Assembly (NCBI RefSeq): GCF_000473995.1
Contig: NC_022571.1
Span: 4,495,416 to 4,559,415 of the forward strand
From: Clostridium saccharobutylicum DSM 13864
Lineage (GTDB): Bacteria; Bacillota; Clostridia; Clostridiales; Clostridiaceae
Direction: 5' to 3'
DNA length: 64,000 bases
This document shows, in pieces, positions 17,966-27,912 of the stretch. A program made the position numbers and the translations under genes. The notes below the pieces were generated by a model that saw only the letters and a program-made list of their open reading frames with translations, was not told the origin of the DNA and did not search any database. Position 1 is the stretch's first letter; each line of letters opens with the position of its first letter.

Positions 17966-19892
17966 AAATATCATATTTTTTGATCTTTCTATATAATGTA
18001 GCTCTTCCTATATTTAATAGCTTTGATGCTAATTGAAGATTCCCATTACATTTTTTTATTGCATCTTTTATTGCATTCTTTTCTAAGCAATCTAATGGAA
18101 CTATTTTTATTTCTTCTTCAAGTGATTCCTCACTGTCAATATTTTTAACTACATTGTCATAATTTAAACAATTTATATTCATAATTTCATCTTCACTTAG
18201 ATAATAATCTCTTTCAACAACATTTTTAAGTTCTCTTATATTTCCACTCCAATTATATTCTTTCAATTCATTAATATATAACTGTTTTACGCTTATAGTT
18301 TTATCTTTACTCTTAATATTTAACTTTTGGACAAAATCATTTACAAGTACATCTATATCATCTTTTCTTTCTCTAAGCGGAATGGTTTTTATCTCCATTA
18401 CACTTAACCTATAATATAAATCCTCCCTAAAGTTTTGCTTAATTATTTCTTTTTTCAATATTCTATTAGTAGCACCAATAACTCTAACATCTAATTGTTT
18501 TTCATAAGTTCCACCAATTCTTACAATTTTCCCATTATCCAAAACCCTAAGAAGTTTGCTTTGAATGTCTAATGGCAATTCTCCAATCTCATCGAGAAAT
18601 ATTGTTCCTCCATCTGCTAACTCAAATTTACCTGGATGTCCTTCTTTTGATGCTCCTGTAAATGCACCTTTTTCATATCCAAATAACTCACTCTCAAATA
18701 ATTCGCTAGGAATTGATGCACAATTTACAGCAACAAAAGGACCATTTGCACGATCACTATAGTTATGTATCGATTGCGAAATTAATTCTTTACCAGTACC
18801 GCTTTCACCTTGAATCAATATATTGCAATCACTTTTTGCAGCTTTTTTAGCAAAAGCTATCATGTTTTTCATTTCTCTATTCGTTGTTATAATATCTTTA
18901 AATTGATATTGAGCTTTATATCCAACAAATTTGTTTACTAGCTTATGTACAATTTTAACTTCTGTAAAAGTTATCACCATACCGCTACTCTTGCCATTTT
19001 TATTCAATGGTAATACATTTATAACACATTTTATTATGTCATTGTTTATAGAAAAGTCCCATTCTATATTATTTAAAGACTTATTTTTCTCTTGCAGTAG
19101 CTTCTGAAAATTAACACCATTTAAAACTTCATTAATATCCATATTCATAGCTTGTTCTAATGATATATTTAAAATTTTTAGTGCTTTTCCATTTATTCTT
19201 TTTACTTTCATATTCTCATTAATAACAATCATTCCTTCTGATATAGAATCAAAAGTTATATTAAGTAATTTATATGAAATTGCTAGTGCCATTTGCTTTT
19301 GTATTGATTGGGCTGCTGCAGTTACTATTCCCATTGTATGAGAATGAGCATTATAATAATTTCCAGACATATTTATACATCCAATTAAATTATCATCTTC
19401 ATCATAAATAGGAGATGCAGAACAAGTCCATGAATGTTGATTTATTCCATAATGCTCTGCTGCTATAGTTTGAACTGGTTTATTTAGATATAAAGCTGTT
19501 CCTATAGCATTTGTACCAACTACATTTTCTGACCATAACTCACCTTTTAAAAAATTCAGTTCTGCAACCCTCTCCATTATATCTTTGTCACCTATTACTT
19601 CTATTATATAGCCATCTTTATCTGTTAAAAATAATGCGAATCCTGACCCACGAACCATACTATAAATACTTTCCATAATAGGTCTAGCTACTGAAATAAG
19701 TTCATTATTTTTGTTAATTAATTGTTTTACATTAGGATGTTTAATATTTCCCTTTCCATTGTACGGATCAACGCCATAATTCATACACCTTATCCATGAA
19801 TCTTTAATTTCACTTCTAACTTTAGAATTTACTTTTCCAGTAGAAATAAATTTTTTCCATGCCGTATCAATAAAGTTAACATAATTTTCCAT
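17952..19892 (-). CDS. Sigma-54-dependent transcriptional activator, AcoR-like
   Basis: A 646-residue enhancer-binding protein. The N-terminal half holds a GAF-like sensor (about 60-200, with SENVVGTNAIGTAL, the AcoR/DhaR hallmark) and a PAS domain (about 205-315). The AAA+ module has Walker A GESGTGKE (362-369), the sigma-54 contact loop GAFTGA (409-414) and Walker B IFLDEIGE (431-438). A Fis-type helix-turn-helix closes the protein (NLQLASKLLNIGRATLYRKI). The start at ATG 19892 is chosen because TTGGAG lies six bases upstream. It most likely senses acetoin or a related metabolite and drives the adjacent sigma-54 promoter. Confidence 0.9.
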   Translation of the reverse strand: MENYVNFIDTAWKKFISTGKVNSKVRSEIKDSWIRCMNYGVDPYNGKGNIKHPNVKQLINKNNELISVARPIMESIYSMVRGSGFALFLTDKDGYIIEVIGDKDIMERVAELNFLKGELWSENVVGTNAIGTALYLNKPVQTIAAEHYGINQHSWTCSASPIYDEDDNLIGCINMSGNYYNAHSHTMGIVTAAAQSIQKQMALAISYKLLNITFDSISEGMIVINENMKVKRINGKALKILNISLEQAMNMDINEVLNGVNFQKLLQEKNKSLNNIEWDFSINNDIIKCVINVLPLNKNGKSSGMVITFTEVKIVHKLVNKFVGYKAQYQFKDIITTNREMKNMIAFAKKAAKSDCNILIQGESGTGKELISQSIHNYSDRANGPFVAVNCASIPSELFESELFGYEKGAFTGASKEGHPGKFELADGGTIFLDEIGELPLDIQSKLLRVLDNGKIVRIGGTYEKQLDVRVIGATNRILKKEIIKQNFREDLYYRLSVMEIKTIPLRERKDDIDVLVNDFVQKLNIKSKDKTISVKQLYINELKEYNWSGNIRELKNVVERDYYLSEDEIMNINCLNYDNVVKNIDSEESLEEEIKIVPLDCLEKNAIKDAIKKCNGNLQLASKLLNIGRATLYRKIKKYDIYVSK

Positions 19893-20082
19893 ATAAATCT
19901 CCAATACATATATAAACATAAATTTATGAATTATTATATACTATAATAATTCAATTGTTAAACTATAAAATTTAACGCTATTGATATTATAAACTTCATT
20001 CTAATCAATTTCTATTAATCAAATTTTATTTTGTATGCTTTATTATGGTAAGTTCAAAAATTAAGTATATACCAATTTCAAT

Positions 20083-21330
20083 TTATACATGTAAGATATA
20101 ATCTAAAACAGGATCTTTTTTATTAACATAATCGTCTATTGATATTTCAATTGTCTTATCAGGTATAAATGAATTACTTTCATCATTACCTGTTCTTGCA
20201 TACACTGTGGAATATTGAACAGTAAGTTTTGAATTAGGAAGTGTAAAATTTTTAACCGAACCATAATGATTAGGTTTTCCACTTGTTGCTTCTCCTACAA
20301 AAGTAGCATTAGTTTCTTCTTTCCAGTTAACTATATCAACTATAGCTGCTGAAAAAGTTCCTCTTCCCACGATAACAAAAAATCTTTTTTTGTTATTTAT
20401 CTCCTTATTCTTTATTGCTTCTATAATAGTATTTAACCTATTTTCTTGTCCGCCTCCATTATCTCTCATATCGATTATAAACTTTTCTACTTTATTATTA
20501 TCTATAAAGTTTAAAACCTCATTATTAAAATCATCTATCTTTCCAGATTTATTGCTTTCAACACATTCATTATATTTAAGATATAAAGTTTTATCATTTT
20601 CTAAATATTTATACCAATAATTATAATTTCGATTTTGCATATATAGCGGATACGACTCATCATATTGAACATCTACTACAGAATTAATACTCTCTGTTGA
20701 ATCTAACGGCTTCATATTTAAATCAAATATTTTTCCTTCTTTATTTTCAAAAGTAAAAGTAACTTCACTATCTATATTATCTATTATTTTTACTCCATGA
20801 AGAATTTCTGGTCTAAACAAATAATTAGGTAAAACTTTTTTTATTGTTTCATCATTCTCTTGAGCAATTAAAGGTACTAGCTTATCTTTAATTGCTTGAA
20901 TGTCTTGTCCGTTTATTTTAATTAATTTAGAATATAGTGATTCTTTATATTGATCTTCAGTATTAATTACATATATTCCATCTTTAAAATAAAAAAATTG
21001 TACAGGATATCTTTTTTTTAACTCTCTTTGAACCTTTGTATGTCCATCTCCTACAGATGCAACTATTTTATAAATTCCATCTATAATTTCATCATCATTT
21101 AAATTATCAACTGAATTTTTTAAATCATCTATCTCTTTATTAAACTGTTCCTCATTAATTTTAAAAAATAAATTTGCATGTTTATTAGGTAACGCTTCTT
21201 GTAAATAATCCAAATCCTTTTTCCATTTAGAATTTCTATCTCCACTTAAATATTGTGTTTCACATCCTGTAATCATCAATGTTAGAAAAACTAAAAAAAA
21301 GCATATATTAATTCTTATAATTTTTTTCAT
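20083..21330 (-). CDS. S41 family peptidase lipoprotein
   Basis: A 415-residue exported protein with a lipoprotein signal ending ITGC (C23). The C-terminal part matches tail-specific/C-terminal processing peptidases (S41): FIIDMRDNGGGQ precedes the nucleophile region GRGTFSAA (S327), then GEATSGKPNHYG. The N-terminal helical part has SVGDGHTKV, also common in the family. It probably cleaves peptides or proteins at the outer membrane face. It lies at the end of the two-component/ABC cluster; a possible role is in handling the peptide to which that transporter responds, but this is only context. Confidence 0.85.
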   Translation of the reverse strand: MKKIIRINICFFLVFLTLMITGCETQYLSGDRNSKWKKDLDYLQEALPNKHANLFFKINEEQFNKEIDDLKNSVDNLNDDEIIDGIYKIVASVGDGHTKVQRELKKRYPVQFFYFKDGIYVINTEDQYKESLYSKLIKINGQDIQAIKDKLVPLIAQENDETIKKVLPNYLFRPEILHGVKIIDNIDSEVTFTFENKEGKIFDLNMKPLDSTESINSVVDVQYDESYPLYMQNRNYNYWYKYLENDKTLYLKYNECVESNKSGKIDDFNNEVLNFIDNNKVEKFIIDMRDNGGGQENRLNTIIEAIKNKEINNKKRFFVIVGRGTFSAAIVDIVNWKEETNATFVGEATSGKPNHYGSVKNFTLPNSKLTVQYSTVYARTGNDESNSFIPDKTIEISIDDYVNKKDPVLDYILHV

Positions 21331-21353
21331 TTCAATCTCCTTAATATTAACTT

Positions 21354-21509
21354 AGACACATTCAAATAAATAACAAATCTATTTGCTAGCTTATTTTTCA
21401 TTATTCTGCGTCGGTAAATTTTGCTCATAGTTGACCTATTAGCTGAATTTGCCAATGCAGCATGCCATGAAATGGTAAGCATACTGGTCTATTTTTTTTT
21501 TGATTGTGG
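21354..21509. repeat. Family A palindromic element
   Basis: Left end GACACATTCAAATAAATAAC, inner TTGCTCATAGTTGACCTATT, right end diverged into a T run (CTGGTCTATTTTTTTTTTGA). It lies between the S41 peptidase start and the stop of the upstream permease, thus inside the likely operon. Confidence 0.65.
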
Positions 21510-22241
21510 CTAAATAATATCACTGTTATTATACTGATAAATGCAAATAATCATTGATATAATAAAACATAAAACTCCAGTAATTACGCTATAGTTTAAA
21601 TTAACCAGATTAGGACTATATATTTTCATTATAAATTTATATGGTGTTGACCAAGGTATATATTTTGCAAATGTAGAACTACTTCCTGATGTGATTATTG
21701 TGATTATGGTCCCTAATATTCCATATGCTGTTGGCAATATAATATTATTACTTACATTCGTAATTAATACTGGAATGGGAATTAACAAGAATTCAAACAT
21801 TAAAGAATAAACATTATACTCTATATGCTTAACCATAAAACTGACCTCTGGAAATGCATTCCCCAATATATAGCAACTTAAATATATAAAAACAATTTTA
21901 ACCATATAAACTGAAGAAATTAATATATATATAACAATTAACTTGCTAAAAAAAATTTTATTTCTAGATATTGAACAAGTATATATTATACTTGCAGTCT
22001 TATCAGCAAACTCCCTAGAAAATACATATCCTGCTATTAAAGAAAATAAAATTGTATATAGTAATAAAATATTTAAAACATCTATAGTAGATGAATAATG
22101 TTCAAATGATTGAAATTTTTCTGAACTAACTAGTGAAATTAAATCCATTAATATTGAAATAAAAACTCCACCAATTAATGATACACGTATTATATAAGTT
22201 TTTTTCAACTTTAAAAGCTCACAATACATTAAATTTAACAA
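21510..22241 (-). CDS. ABC transporter permease (lantibiotic/bacitracin type), second subunit
   Basis: A 243-residue membrane protein with about six hydrophobic helices and the N-terminal MYCELLKLKKTYI motif seen in LanE/LanG and ABC-2-type permeases. It is paralogous to the permease just upstream (shared LKLKKSYI, FSREFADKTASIIYT). The likely start is TTG 22241, six bases after GGGGGG; an ATG twelve bases further in is too distant. It should form a heterodimer with its neighbour under the ATPase at 23051-23974. Confidence 0.8.
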   Translation of the reverse strand: MLNLMYCELLKLKKTYIIRVSLIGGVFISILMDLISLVSSEKFQSFEHYSSTIDVLNILLLYTILFSLIAGYVFSREFADKTASIIYTCSISRNKIFFSKLIVIYILISSVYMVKIVFIYLSCYILGNAFPEVSFMVKHIEYNVYSLMFEFLLIPIPVLITNVSNNIILPTAYGILGTIITIITSGSSSTFAKYIPWSTPYKFIMKIYSPNLVNLNYSVITGVLCFIISMIICIYQYNNSDII

Positions 22242-22259
22242 ACCAATCCCCCCAATTCT

Positions 22260-23015
22260 TTATTCAATATCTGCTTTTCTATATTGATAAATACATAAAA
22301 ACATGAATAAAACAAAAGTAATTATTGCACTTCCAATTGTAATGACAAAATCAATAGGATCTCCATTATGATAATAATAAAATGGCAGTGCTGGTAATGT
22401 TAATGGACAAAATTGGCTATATATATTTGCACCGCTTCCCAGTAATAATCCCACTATTATAGTAGCTAATAATCCATATATAATTGAAAATATGATGTTC
22501 TTAGTAAGATTAGCAATCAATACTGATATTGGTAATAGTAAAAATTGCAATAGCATAGAATATATATTTACCTTTATATCTTTAATAATAAATTGTATTG
22601 GAGGCAGCTTTCCCCACACTATATACAAACCTAAGTATGTAATTATAATTTGAATTAAATATACAAATATTATTATCATATATATTGTAATAAACTTACC
22701 CACAAATATTTTTCCTTTTCTTATTGGATATGTATATAAAATATTTGCTGTTTTATCAGTATATTCTCTTGAAAAAACATAAGCTGATATCAAACAAAAG
22801 ATAATAATATATATCATTAAAATTGACATCCTATCTATATCAACTACATCACGTTGAAAAAAACGACCTCTATCATTTAACGGTATAATAGCATAATCAT
22901 TCTCAATGTCTCTTATAATCTGTATTCCAGGCATTAAAATTGCACTAATTAAAGCTATAATTAAAATATAAGACTTTTTTAATTTTATGAATTCAGAATA
23001 TATTATATTAAACAT
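22260..23015 (-). CDS. ABC transporter permease (lantibiotic/bacitracin type), first subunit
   Basis: A 251-residue permease with about six membrane helices. The start (MFNIIYSEFIKLKKSYI) and the loop FSREYTDKTANILYTYP are typical of LanE/LanG/BcrB-like exporters. ATG 23015 has GGAGGG five to six bases upstream. It lies between the ATPase gene and the second permease, with gaps of about 35 and 18 bases. Together they resemble self-protection exporters against cationic peptides. Confidence 0.8.
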   Translation of the reverse strand: MFNIIYSEFIKLKKSYILIIALISAILMPGIQIIRDIENDYAIIPLNDRGRFFQRDVVDIDRMSILMIYIIIFCLISAYVFSREYTDKTANILYTYPIRKGKIFVGKFITIYMIIIFVYLIQIIITYLGLYIVWGKLPPIQFIIKDIKVNIYSMLLQFLLLPISVLIANLTKNIIFSIIYGLLATIIVGLLLGSGANIYSQFCPLTLPALPFYYYHNGDPIDFVITIGSAIITFVLFMFLCIYQYRKADIE

Positions 23016-23050
23016 CAATGACCCTCCTAATCATAAATATTATAAATTTA

Positions 23051-23974
23051 TCAAACATTATAATGTTTATTTTTCGTAAGCTTTAAAAAATAGTCTTCCA
23101 AACTATCTATTTTTACACAGAGTTCATCTACACTTACATCATTTGAAATTAATATACTGTTTATTCGTGAAGCTTCTTGTAAACCTTCATATACTCTTAA
23201 ATTATTTTTTCCCCATACAACATAATCTCTTATATGTAATTTTTGTTCTAATATAACTGCAGCTTTCTTATCATTATTAACTTTTATATTTATATAATGT
23301 CTATTCCTTCTCTGTAATTCATCATACTCAATTTCTTCAAGTAATTCTCCTTTATGTATTATTCCTATTTTAGTTGCCATCTGTTGAATTTCACTTAATA
23401 TATGACTTGATATTAGAAACGTAATTCCTTTAGTTTTGCATAAATCTAAAATCAATTCCCTAGTTTCCTTTATTCCACTGGGATCAAGACCGTTAGTTGG
23501 TTCATCTAATATCAGAAATTCAGGATGATGCAAAATTGCTCTAGCTATCCCAAGTCTTTGTTTCATACCAAGAGAAAATTCCTTGACTTTTTTATCTTTT
23601 ACATCTTGTATACCTGTTACTTTTAAGGATTCAATTATACACTCTTTATCTTGCATTCCCATCATTCTTCTATGTATGTCCAAGTTTTCTCCTGCTGTTA
23701 GATTCGGATAAAATCCTGGATATTCTATCATACAACCAATTCTTTGAAGTAAATTTCTATTTTGCTTTGTTTCCTTTTCTGAAAATAACTCTATTTCACC
23801 AGAAGTTGATTTTATAAGTCCCATAATCATTCTTATTGTAGTTGTTTTTCCAGCACCATTTTCTCCTAAGAAACCATAAATTTCACCTTGCTTAATACTC
23901 ATATTTAAATTCTTAACTGCAGAAAACTTTTTAAATTCTTTAGTTAAATTATACGTTCTTAAAATATAATCCAT
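23051..23974 (-). CDS. ABC transporter ATP-binding protein (bacitracin/lantibiotic type)
   Basis: A 307-residue ATPase of the BcrA/LanF type: Walker A GENGAGKT (37-44), signature SLGMKQR, Walker B FLILDEPTNGLDP. A C-terminal extension of about 90 residues is typical of drug-exporting members. The start is set at ATG 23974, with GGAGGA six bases upstream; the longer in-frame reading has no such site. It precedes two paralogous permeases and follows a two-component pair, the usual layout of antimicrobial peptide resistance modules. Confidence 0.88.
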   Translation of the reverse strand: MDYILRTYNLTKEFKKFSAVKNLNMSIKQGEIYGFLGENGAGKTTTIRMIMGLIKSTSGEIELFSEKETKQNRNLLQRIGCMIEYPGFYPNLTAGENLDIHRRMMGMQDKECIIESLKVTGIQDVKDKKVKEFSLGMKQRLGIARAILHHPEFLILDEPTNGLDPSGIKETRELILDLCKTKGITFLISSHILSEIQQMATKIGIIHKGELLEEIEYDELQRRNRHYINIKVNNDKKAAVILEQKLHIRDYVVWGKNNLRVYEGLQEASRINSILISNDVSVDELCVKIDSLEDYFLKLTKNKHYNV

Positions 23975-24031
23975 TTTTATTCCTCCATAATTTTTTATTA
24001 TCGTAATTATTCTTTTCATCCTGCATCACCA

Positions 24032-24213
24032 TAAGGCACATGAAAATAAAAGATAGCAATCAAATATCTCTTTTGTTTTACAATACAAAAAGACTATGTT
24101 TTTAATATATAACATAGTCCTTACATGACTTTTAATAAGTTCTTACAATTTTCTTAACTTTTTGTACTTTAAAATAATAAATATTAGTCACATGAAAATA
24201 AATAACAAATTAC
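24032..24213. repeat. Two family A half elements flanking a terminator
   Basis: AAGGCACATGAAAATAAA (24033-24050) and GTCACATGAAAATAAATAAC (24187-24206) are both left ends in the same orientation, without visible right ends. Between them, at 24088-24123, GACTATGTT and AACATAGTC form a hairpin followed on the minus strand by TTTTT, a terminator of the two-component operon. Confidence 0.6.
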
Positions 24214-24220
24214 AATTTCT

Positions 24221-25171
24221 TCAAAGTGCTTTAGGTAATGTAAATTTAAATACTGTTTTCTCAAATGGCACACTTGAAACTGAAATAGTTCCATTTAAAC
24301 TGTTTACCAACTTTTTCACTATCGTAAGTCCAATTCCACTACTTTTTGTGTTTAATTTTCTAGATTTTTCAACTGTATATAATCTATCAAACACATAGTC
24401 TATCTCATTTTCTGGTATGCCACCACCATTATCATATATCTCTATTGAAATCTTATCTTCATCCTCAATTAAATTAACTCCTATTATAGTTCCTTGTACT
24501 CCATATTTTATAGCATTATTTATAAGATTGTTTAAAATTCTATTTAATGCTTTTTCATCTCCTAATGCATAAACGTCATCTTCAGGAAGATTTATTTTGG
24601 GCTCTATATGTAACTTATTTATTTCATTAAAGAAAGAAATAATATTCTGTCTTATAATTTCTGATACATTAACCTCTTTTATTTCTATTTTAACATCATT
24701 AGAATCTAACTTAGAAATTTCAAAAAATTCTTCTAATAAATTATATAAGTAACTTCCCTTATTATAAATGACTTCTAAATATTCATTTTTTTGTTTGCAA
24801 TTTAAACTGTTACAATCAAACAACTTATCATTTGTAGTATTGTCATCAAGCATAAGTTCCATATATCCTAACATTGATGTTAATGGAGTTCTAAAATCAT
24901 GTGATATGTTCGATATCATCTTTTTTCTTGATTCTTCATTTATTCTGCTTTTTTCATTCACTTTTTGAAAATTCTCTATTATAGAATTTAGTTTTACACT
25001 TAATCTACCTAATTGCTTTATATTATTTTGAAGTCTTACTCTTTGATTTAAATTTCCAGCTAAAATTTCATCTAAGACACCACAAATATAATTTAATTTT
25101 TTATAATATGAAACAATTAATATTATGAGAATAATAACAATAGATATTAAAATATAATCAATTGCATTCAT
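24221..25171 (-). CDS. Sensor histidine kinase
   Basis: A 316-residue kinase with a single N-terminal membrane helix (about 5-22) and almost no extracellular part. A HAMP-like segment, the H-box NISHDFRTPL with H91, and an ATPase domain with DNGGGIPENE and GIGLTIVKKL follow. Kinases of this shape usually sense through a partner transporter. The start is ambiguous: ATG 25171 directly follows the regulator stop with GGTGAG in front; GTG 25180 would overlap it. The partner is the OmpR regulator upstream, and the ABC genes follow downstream. Confidence 0.88.
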   Translation of the reverse strand: MNAIDYILISIVIILIILIVSYYKKLNYICGVLDEILAGNLNQRVRLQNNIKQLGRLSVKLNSIIENFQKVNEKSRINEESRKKMISNISHDFRTPLTSMLGYMELMLDDNTTNDKLFDCNSLNCKQKNEYLEVIYNKGSYLYNLLEEFFEISKLDSNDVKIEIKEVNVSEIIRQNIISFFNEINKLHIEPKINLPEDDVYALGDEKALNRILNNLINNAIKYGVQGTIIGVNLIEDEDKISIEIYDNGGGIPENEIDYVFDRLYTVEKSRKLNTKSSGIGLTIVKKLVNSLNGTISVSSVPFEKTVFKFTLPKAL

Positions 25172-25172
25172 A

Positions 25173-25862
25173 TTACTCACCAAGCTTATATCCTATTCCC
25201 CATACTGTCTGTATGTAACTATAATCATTAGTATTATCTTCAATTTTATTTCTTAATCTTTTTATATGAACCATTACAGTATTATCATCATTTAAGTACT
25301 CATTTTCCCATACACTATTAAATAATTGAGCCTTTGTAAAAACTCTGTTAGGATTTGAAATAAATAATTTTAAAAGTTCAAATTCTTTTGGTGTTAAATT
25401 CAATTCTTTTTCTTGTTTTAATACTTTGTAATTCAAAATATCCATTTTTAAATCTCTATAATTTAGAATAGTGTTTTTAATTTTTGTATTATTGTAATCA
25501 ACATATCTTCTCAGATTAGCTTTTATTCTAGCTATCAACTCTCTTATTGAAAATGGCTTCAGAATATAATCATCAGCGCCCATACTAAGTCCAACAATTC
25601 TATCCACTTCTTCATCTTTTGCAGAAAGGATTATTATTGGTAAATTACTCTTTTCTCTGATTTTTCTTAAAATTTCTATGCCATCAACATAAGGAAGCAT
25701 TAAATCAAGTATAACCATTTGAAAATTTTCATTATACTTTTCAATTGCTTCTTTACCATCAAAAGCTTGTATTACATTATAGTTTTCCTTTTTCAGTACT
25801 TCTGCTATTAAATTATTTATTTCTCTATCATCTTCAACAACTAAAATATTAGAAATATCCAA
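25173..25862 (-). CDS. OmpR family response regulator
   Basis: A 229-residue regulator. The receiver domain has the acidic cluster E10-D11-D12, phosphoacceptor D53 (VILDLMLPYVDG) and the lysine in DYILKPF. A C-terminal winged helix has LNLTPKEFELLKLF and VMVHIKRLRNKIE. It is first in a run of regulator, kinase, terminator, then ATPase and two permeases, so it most likely controls the transporter in response to a peptide. Confidence 0.92.
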   Translation of the reverse strand: MDISNILVVEDDREINNLIAEVLKKENYNVIQAFDGKEAIEKYNENFQMVILDLMLPYVDGIEILRKIREKSNLPIIILSAKDEEVDRIVGLSMGADDYILKPFSIRELIARIKANLRRYVDYNNTKIKNTILNYRDLKMDILNYKVLKQEKELNLTPKEFELLKLFISNPNRVFTKAQLFNSVWENEYLNDDNTVMVHIKRLRNKIEDNTNDYSYIQTVWGIGYKLGE

Positions 25863-26044
25863 TCTTACATCCTCCCTTAAGATAGTTATAAAAACAAAAC
25901 CGCTCTCAAAACATTAATCTCAATTATATCATAAATTTTCCTATAACTATCTAAAAAAACACCAATATCATCTATAATTTAAAATAATATTAGAAGTTCA
26001 ATTACAATATTTCTAAATTATCTATATGTTATTTAAAATACTTT

Positions 26045-26839
26045 CTATATCTTAAGAGCTTTTAACGTTTTTTTAAGCAACTTATTTAAATTTTCTTGAG
26101 CTTTATTTAAATCAGAAGCTGTTTGTCCAAATTCATCTTTTGTTTCAATAATAATTGGAGTTGAAAAATCAAATGAAGCTATCCTCTCTGCATAATCTCT
26201 TATTTTCTTTAATAGCTTATTCACATAATTTGACATGAACACACCAAGTAAAATTACACATATAAAGAATGTACTGCTTAATATAATTATAATATTACTT
26301 GTCCTTAATAATATTGAATCAATATTCTTATTTGCCACTTGTGCACTATTTAAATTTATTTGTATAATCTTATTAAATATATTTCCCATATTTTCTTCAA
26401 TTGATTGGATTTCTAAATACTTTTGTTGTGCTTCATCTAACATATTTGAATTAATATCATCTATTATTTCCTGTTTTTTTTGAGTATATATTCCTAAGTC
26501 ATTCTTGAATTCCAACCAAAATTGCTCTTCTTCTAACGTCATTTGCATTTTTTGATAATCCGATATATATGAGGTACTTTTTTCTATCATATCATTAATA
26601 TTTTTTGTCTCTTCTTCTATTTTAGTTTTATCCTTTTCATGTATCATGATTTCAATGTTAGATTTAATTCCAGAGACATTTTCCTTTATTAATAAAATAT
26701 CCTCAACACTTTTTAAATTATCATTGTAAATTTGTTTCGTATTTCTGTTTACCCATCTTAATACTAAAACTCCACTTGTACCAACAATCCCTATTAACAT
26801 AGCTACTATCAAAAATGCTAATATTAATTTATTTCTCAT
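26045..26839 (-). CDS. Membrane sensor with four-helix bundle and HAMP, no output domain
   Basis: A 264-residue protein with two membrane helices (about 5-27 and 182-205). They bracket an extracellular helical domain like the four-helix-bundle sensors of chemoreceptors. A HAMP domain (about 206-255) follows, and the protein stops ten to twenty residues later. The signalling domain expected of a chemoreceptor, GGDEF or kinase is missing, and none is found downstream. ATG 26839 is preceded by GGTGG. A hexapeptide reading frame with the better ribosome site GGGAGGAG ends in a TGA that overlaps this ATG, suggesting coupled translation. Confidence 0.75.
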   Translation of the reverse strand: MRNKLILAFLIVAMLIGIVGTSGVLVLRWVNRNTKQIYNDNLKSVEDILLIKENVSGIKSNIEIMIHEKDKTKIEEETKNINDMIEKSTSYISDYQKMQMTLEEEQFWLEFKNDLGIYTQKKQEIIDDINSNMLDEAQQKYLEIQSIEENMGNIFNKIIQINLNSAQVANKNIDSILLRTSNIIIILSSTFFICVILLGVFMSNYVNKLLKKIRDYAERIASFDFSTPIIIETKDEFGQTASDLNKAQENLNKLLKKTLKALKI

Positions 26840-26890
26840 CTTTTCCACCACTCCATAAAAACTCCTCCCATATTTTAAAATCCTTTTCTT

Positions 26891-27706
26891 TTATATATTG
26901 TTTACGCCGCCATTAATTTTCAATAAATTTTCCATTTCATTTTCGGAAAGTGGTTCACTAAAGTAAAATCCTTGAATTGTATTACATCCTATATTAGTTA
27001 ACAACTCCAACTGTTCTTTTGTTTCAACACCCTCGACAATTATTTTATATTTTAGTGATTTTGACAAAGAAACAATTCCCTTAATTAATATCTTGCTTTT
27101 ATCACTATTAATATTATCTATAAATATTTTATCTATTTTTAAAGTATTAACTGGAATATTAATCAAATAACTTAAAGAAGAATATCCTGTTCCAAAATCA
27201 TCTAAAGCAATACTAATACCACTATTCATAATTTCTGTTAACATATCAATTTTTTCTTTGTTAATATCAATTATAATTCCCTCTGTTATCTCTATTTCTA
27301 AAAAGTTACGAGGAATATTATATTTATTAATTATGTTTAACAAATTTTTTTTAAAATTCTCTTTATTTATTTGTATTGGTGATACATTTACAGATATTGT
27401 ATTAAACTTATAACCTTTTCTCTTCCATACCCAGGCTTGCCTTAATGCTTTATCCATCACCCAATTTCCAAGGTCTACTATATAATCTAAATCTTCTGCA
27501 ATAGGAATAAACTCCACAGGAGATACACTTCCCAATTTACTATTATCCCATCTTAAAAGTGCTTCGATACCAGTAATTTCATTGCTTAATGTGTTAATTT
27601 GTGGTTGATATAAAATGTACAATTCATTTTTCTCAATAACATTTTTCAATTCATCTTTAATCATGCTTTTTCTATCACTAAATTGTAATCTTTCTATTCT
27701 ATCCAT
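26891..27706 (-). CDS. EAL domain cyclic-di-GMP phosphodiesterase
   Basis: A 271-residue single-domain EAL protein, expected to hydrolyse cyclic di-GMP. Catalytic motifs are intact: EALLRW, the metal ligand region ISVNVSP, EITEG, DDFGTGYSS, KIDKIF and EGVE. The first 30 residues (RIERLQFSDRKSMIKDELK) resemble the linker that normally follows a GGDEF domain, so the gene may descend from a GGDEF-EAL protein that lost its front. AAGGAAG lies six bases before the ATG. The HAMP sensor gene follows within about 50 bases, and the two may work together. Confidence 0.9.
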   Translation of the reverse strand: MDRIERLQFSDRKSMIKDELKNVIEKNELYILYQPQINTLSNEITGIEALLRWDNSKLGSVSPVEFIPIAEDLDYIVDLGNWVMDKALRQAWVWKRKGYKFNTISVNVSPIQINKENFKKNLLNIINKYNIPRNFLEIEITEGIIIDINKEKIDMLTEIMNSGISIALDDFGTGYSSLSYLINIPVNTLKIDKIFIDNINSDKSKILIKGIVSLSKSLKYKIIVEGVETKEQLELLTNIGCNTIQGFYFSEPLSENEMENLLKINGGVNNI

Positions 27707-27912
27707 AATAACTTCCTTTTCAAATTTAATTATTATAATTTTTTATATAATTTATAACTATCCTCTCCATCTCATAGATTATTACCAAAATATGGTTTAA
27801 TTTAAGTATTTTTATGATTAATAGCAACTTTATTTTTGACTTTTTAGACAAATAAATATATTATTAGAACAAAATATTTATAATGTACAGTTTTTTTAAA
27901 AGGAGATTATAA

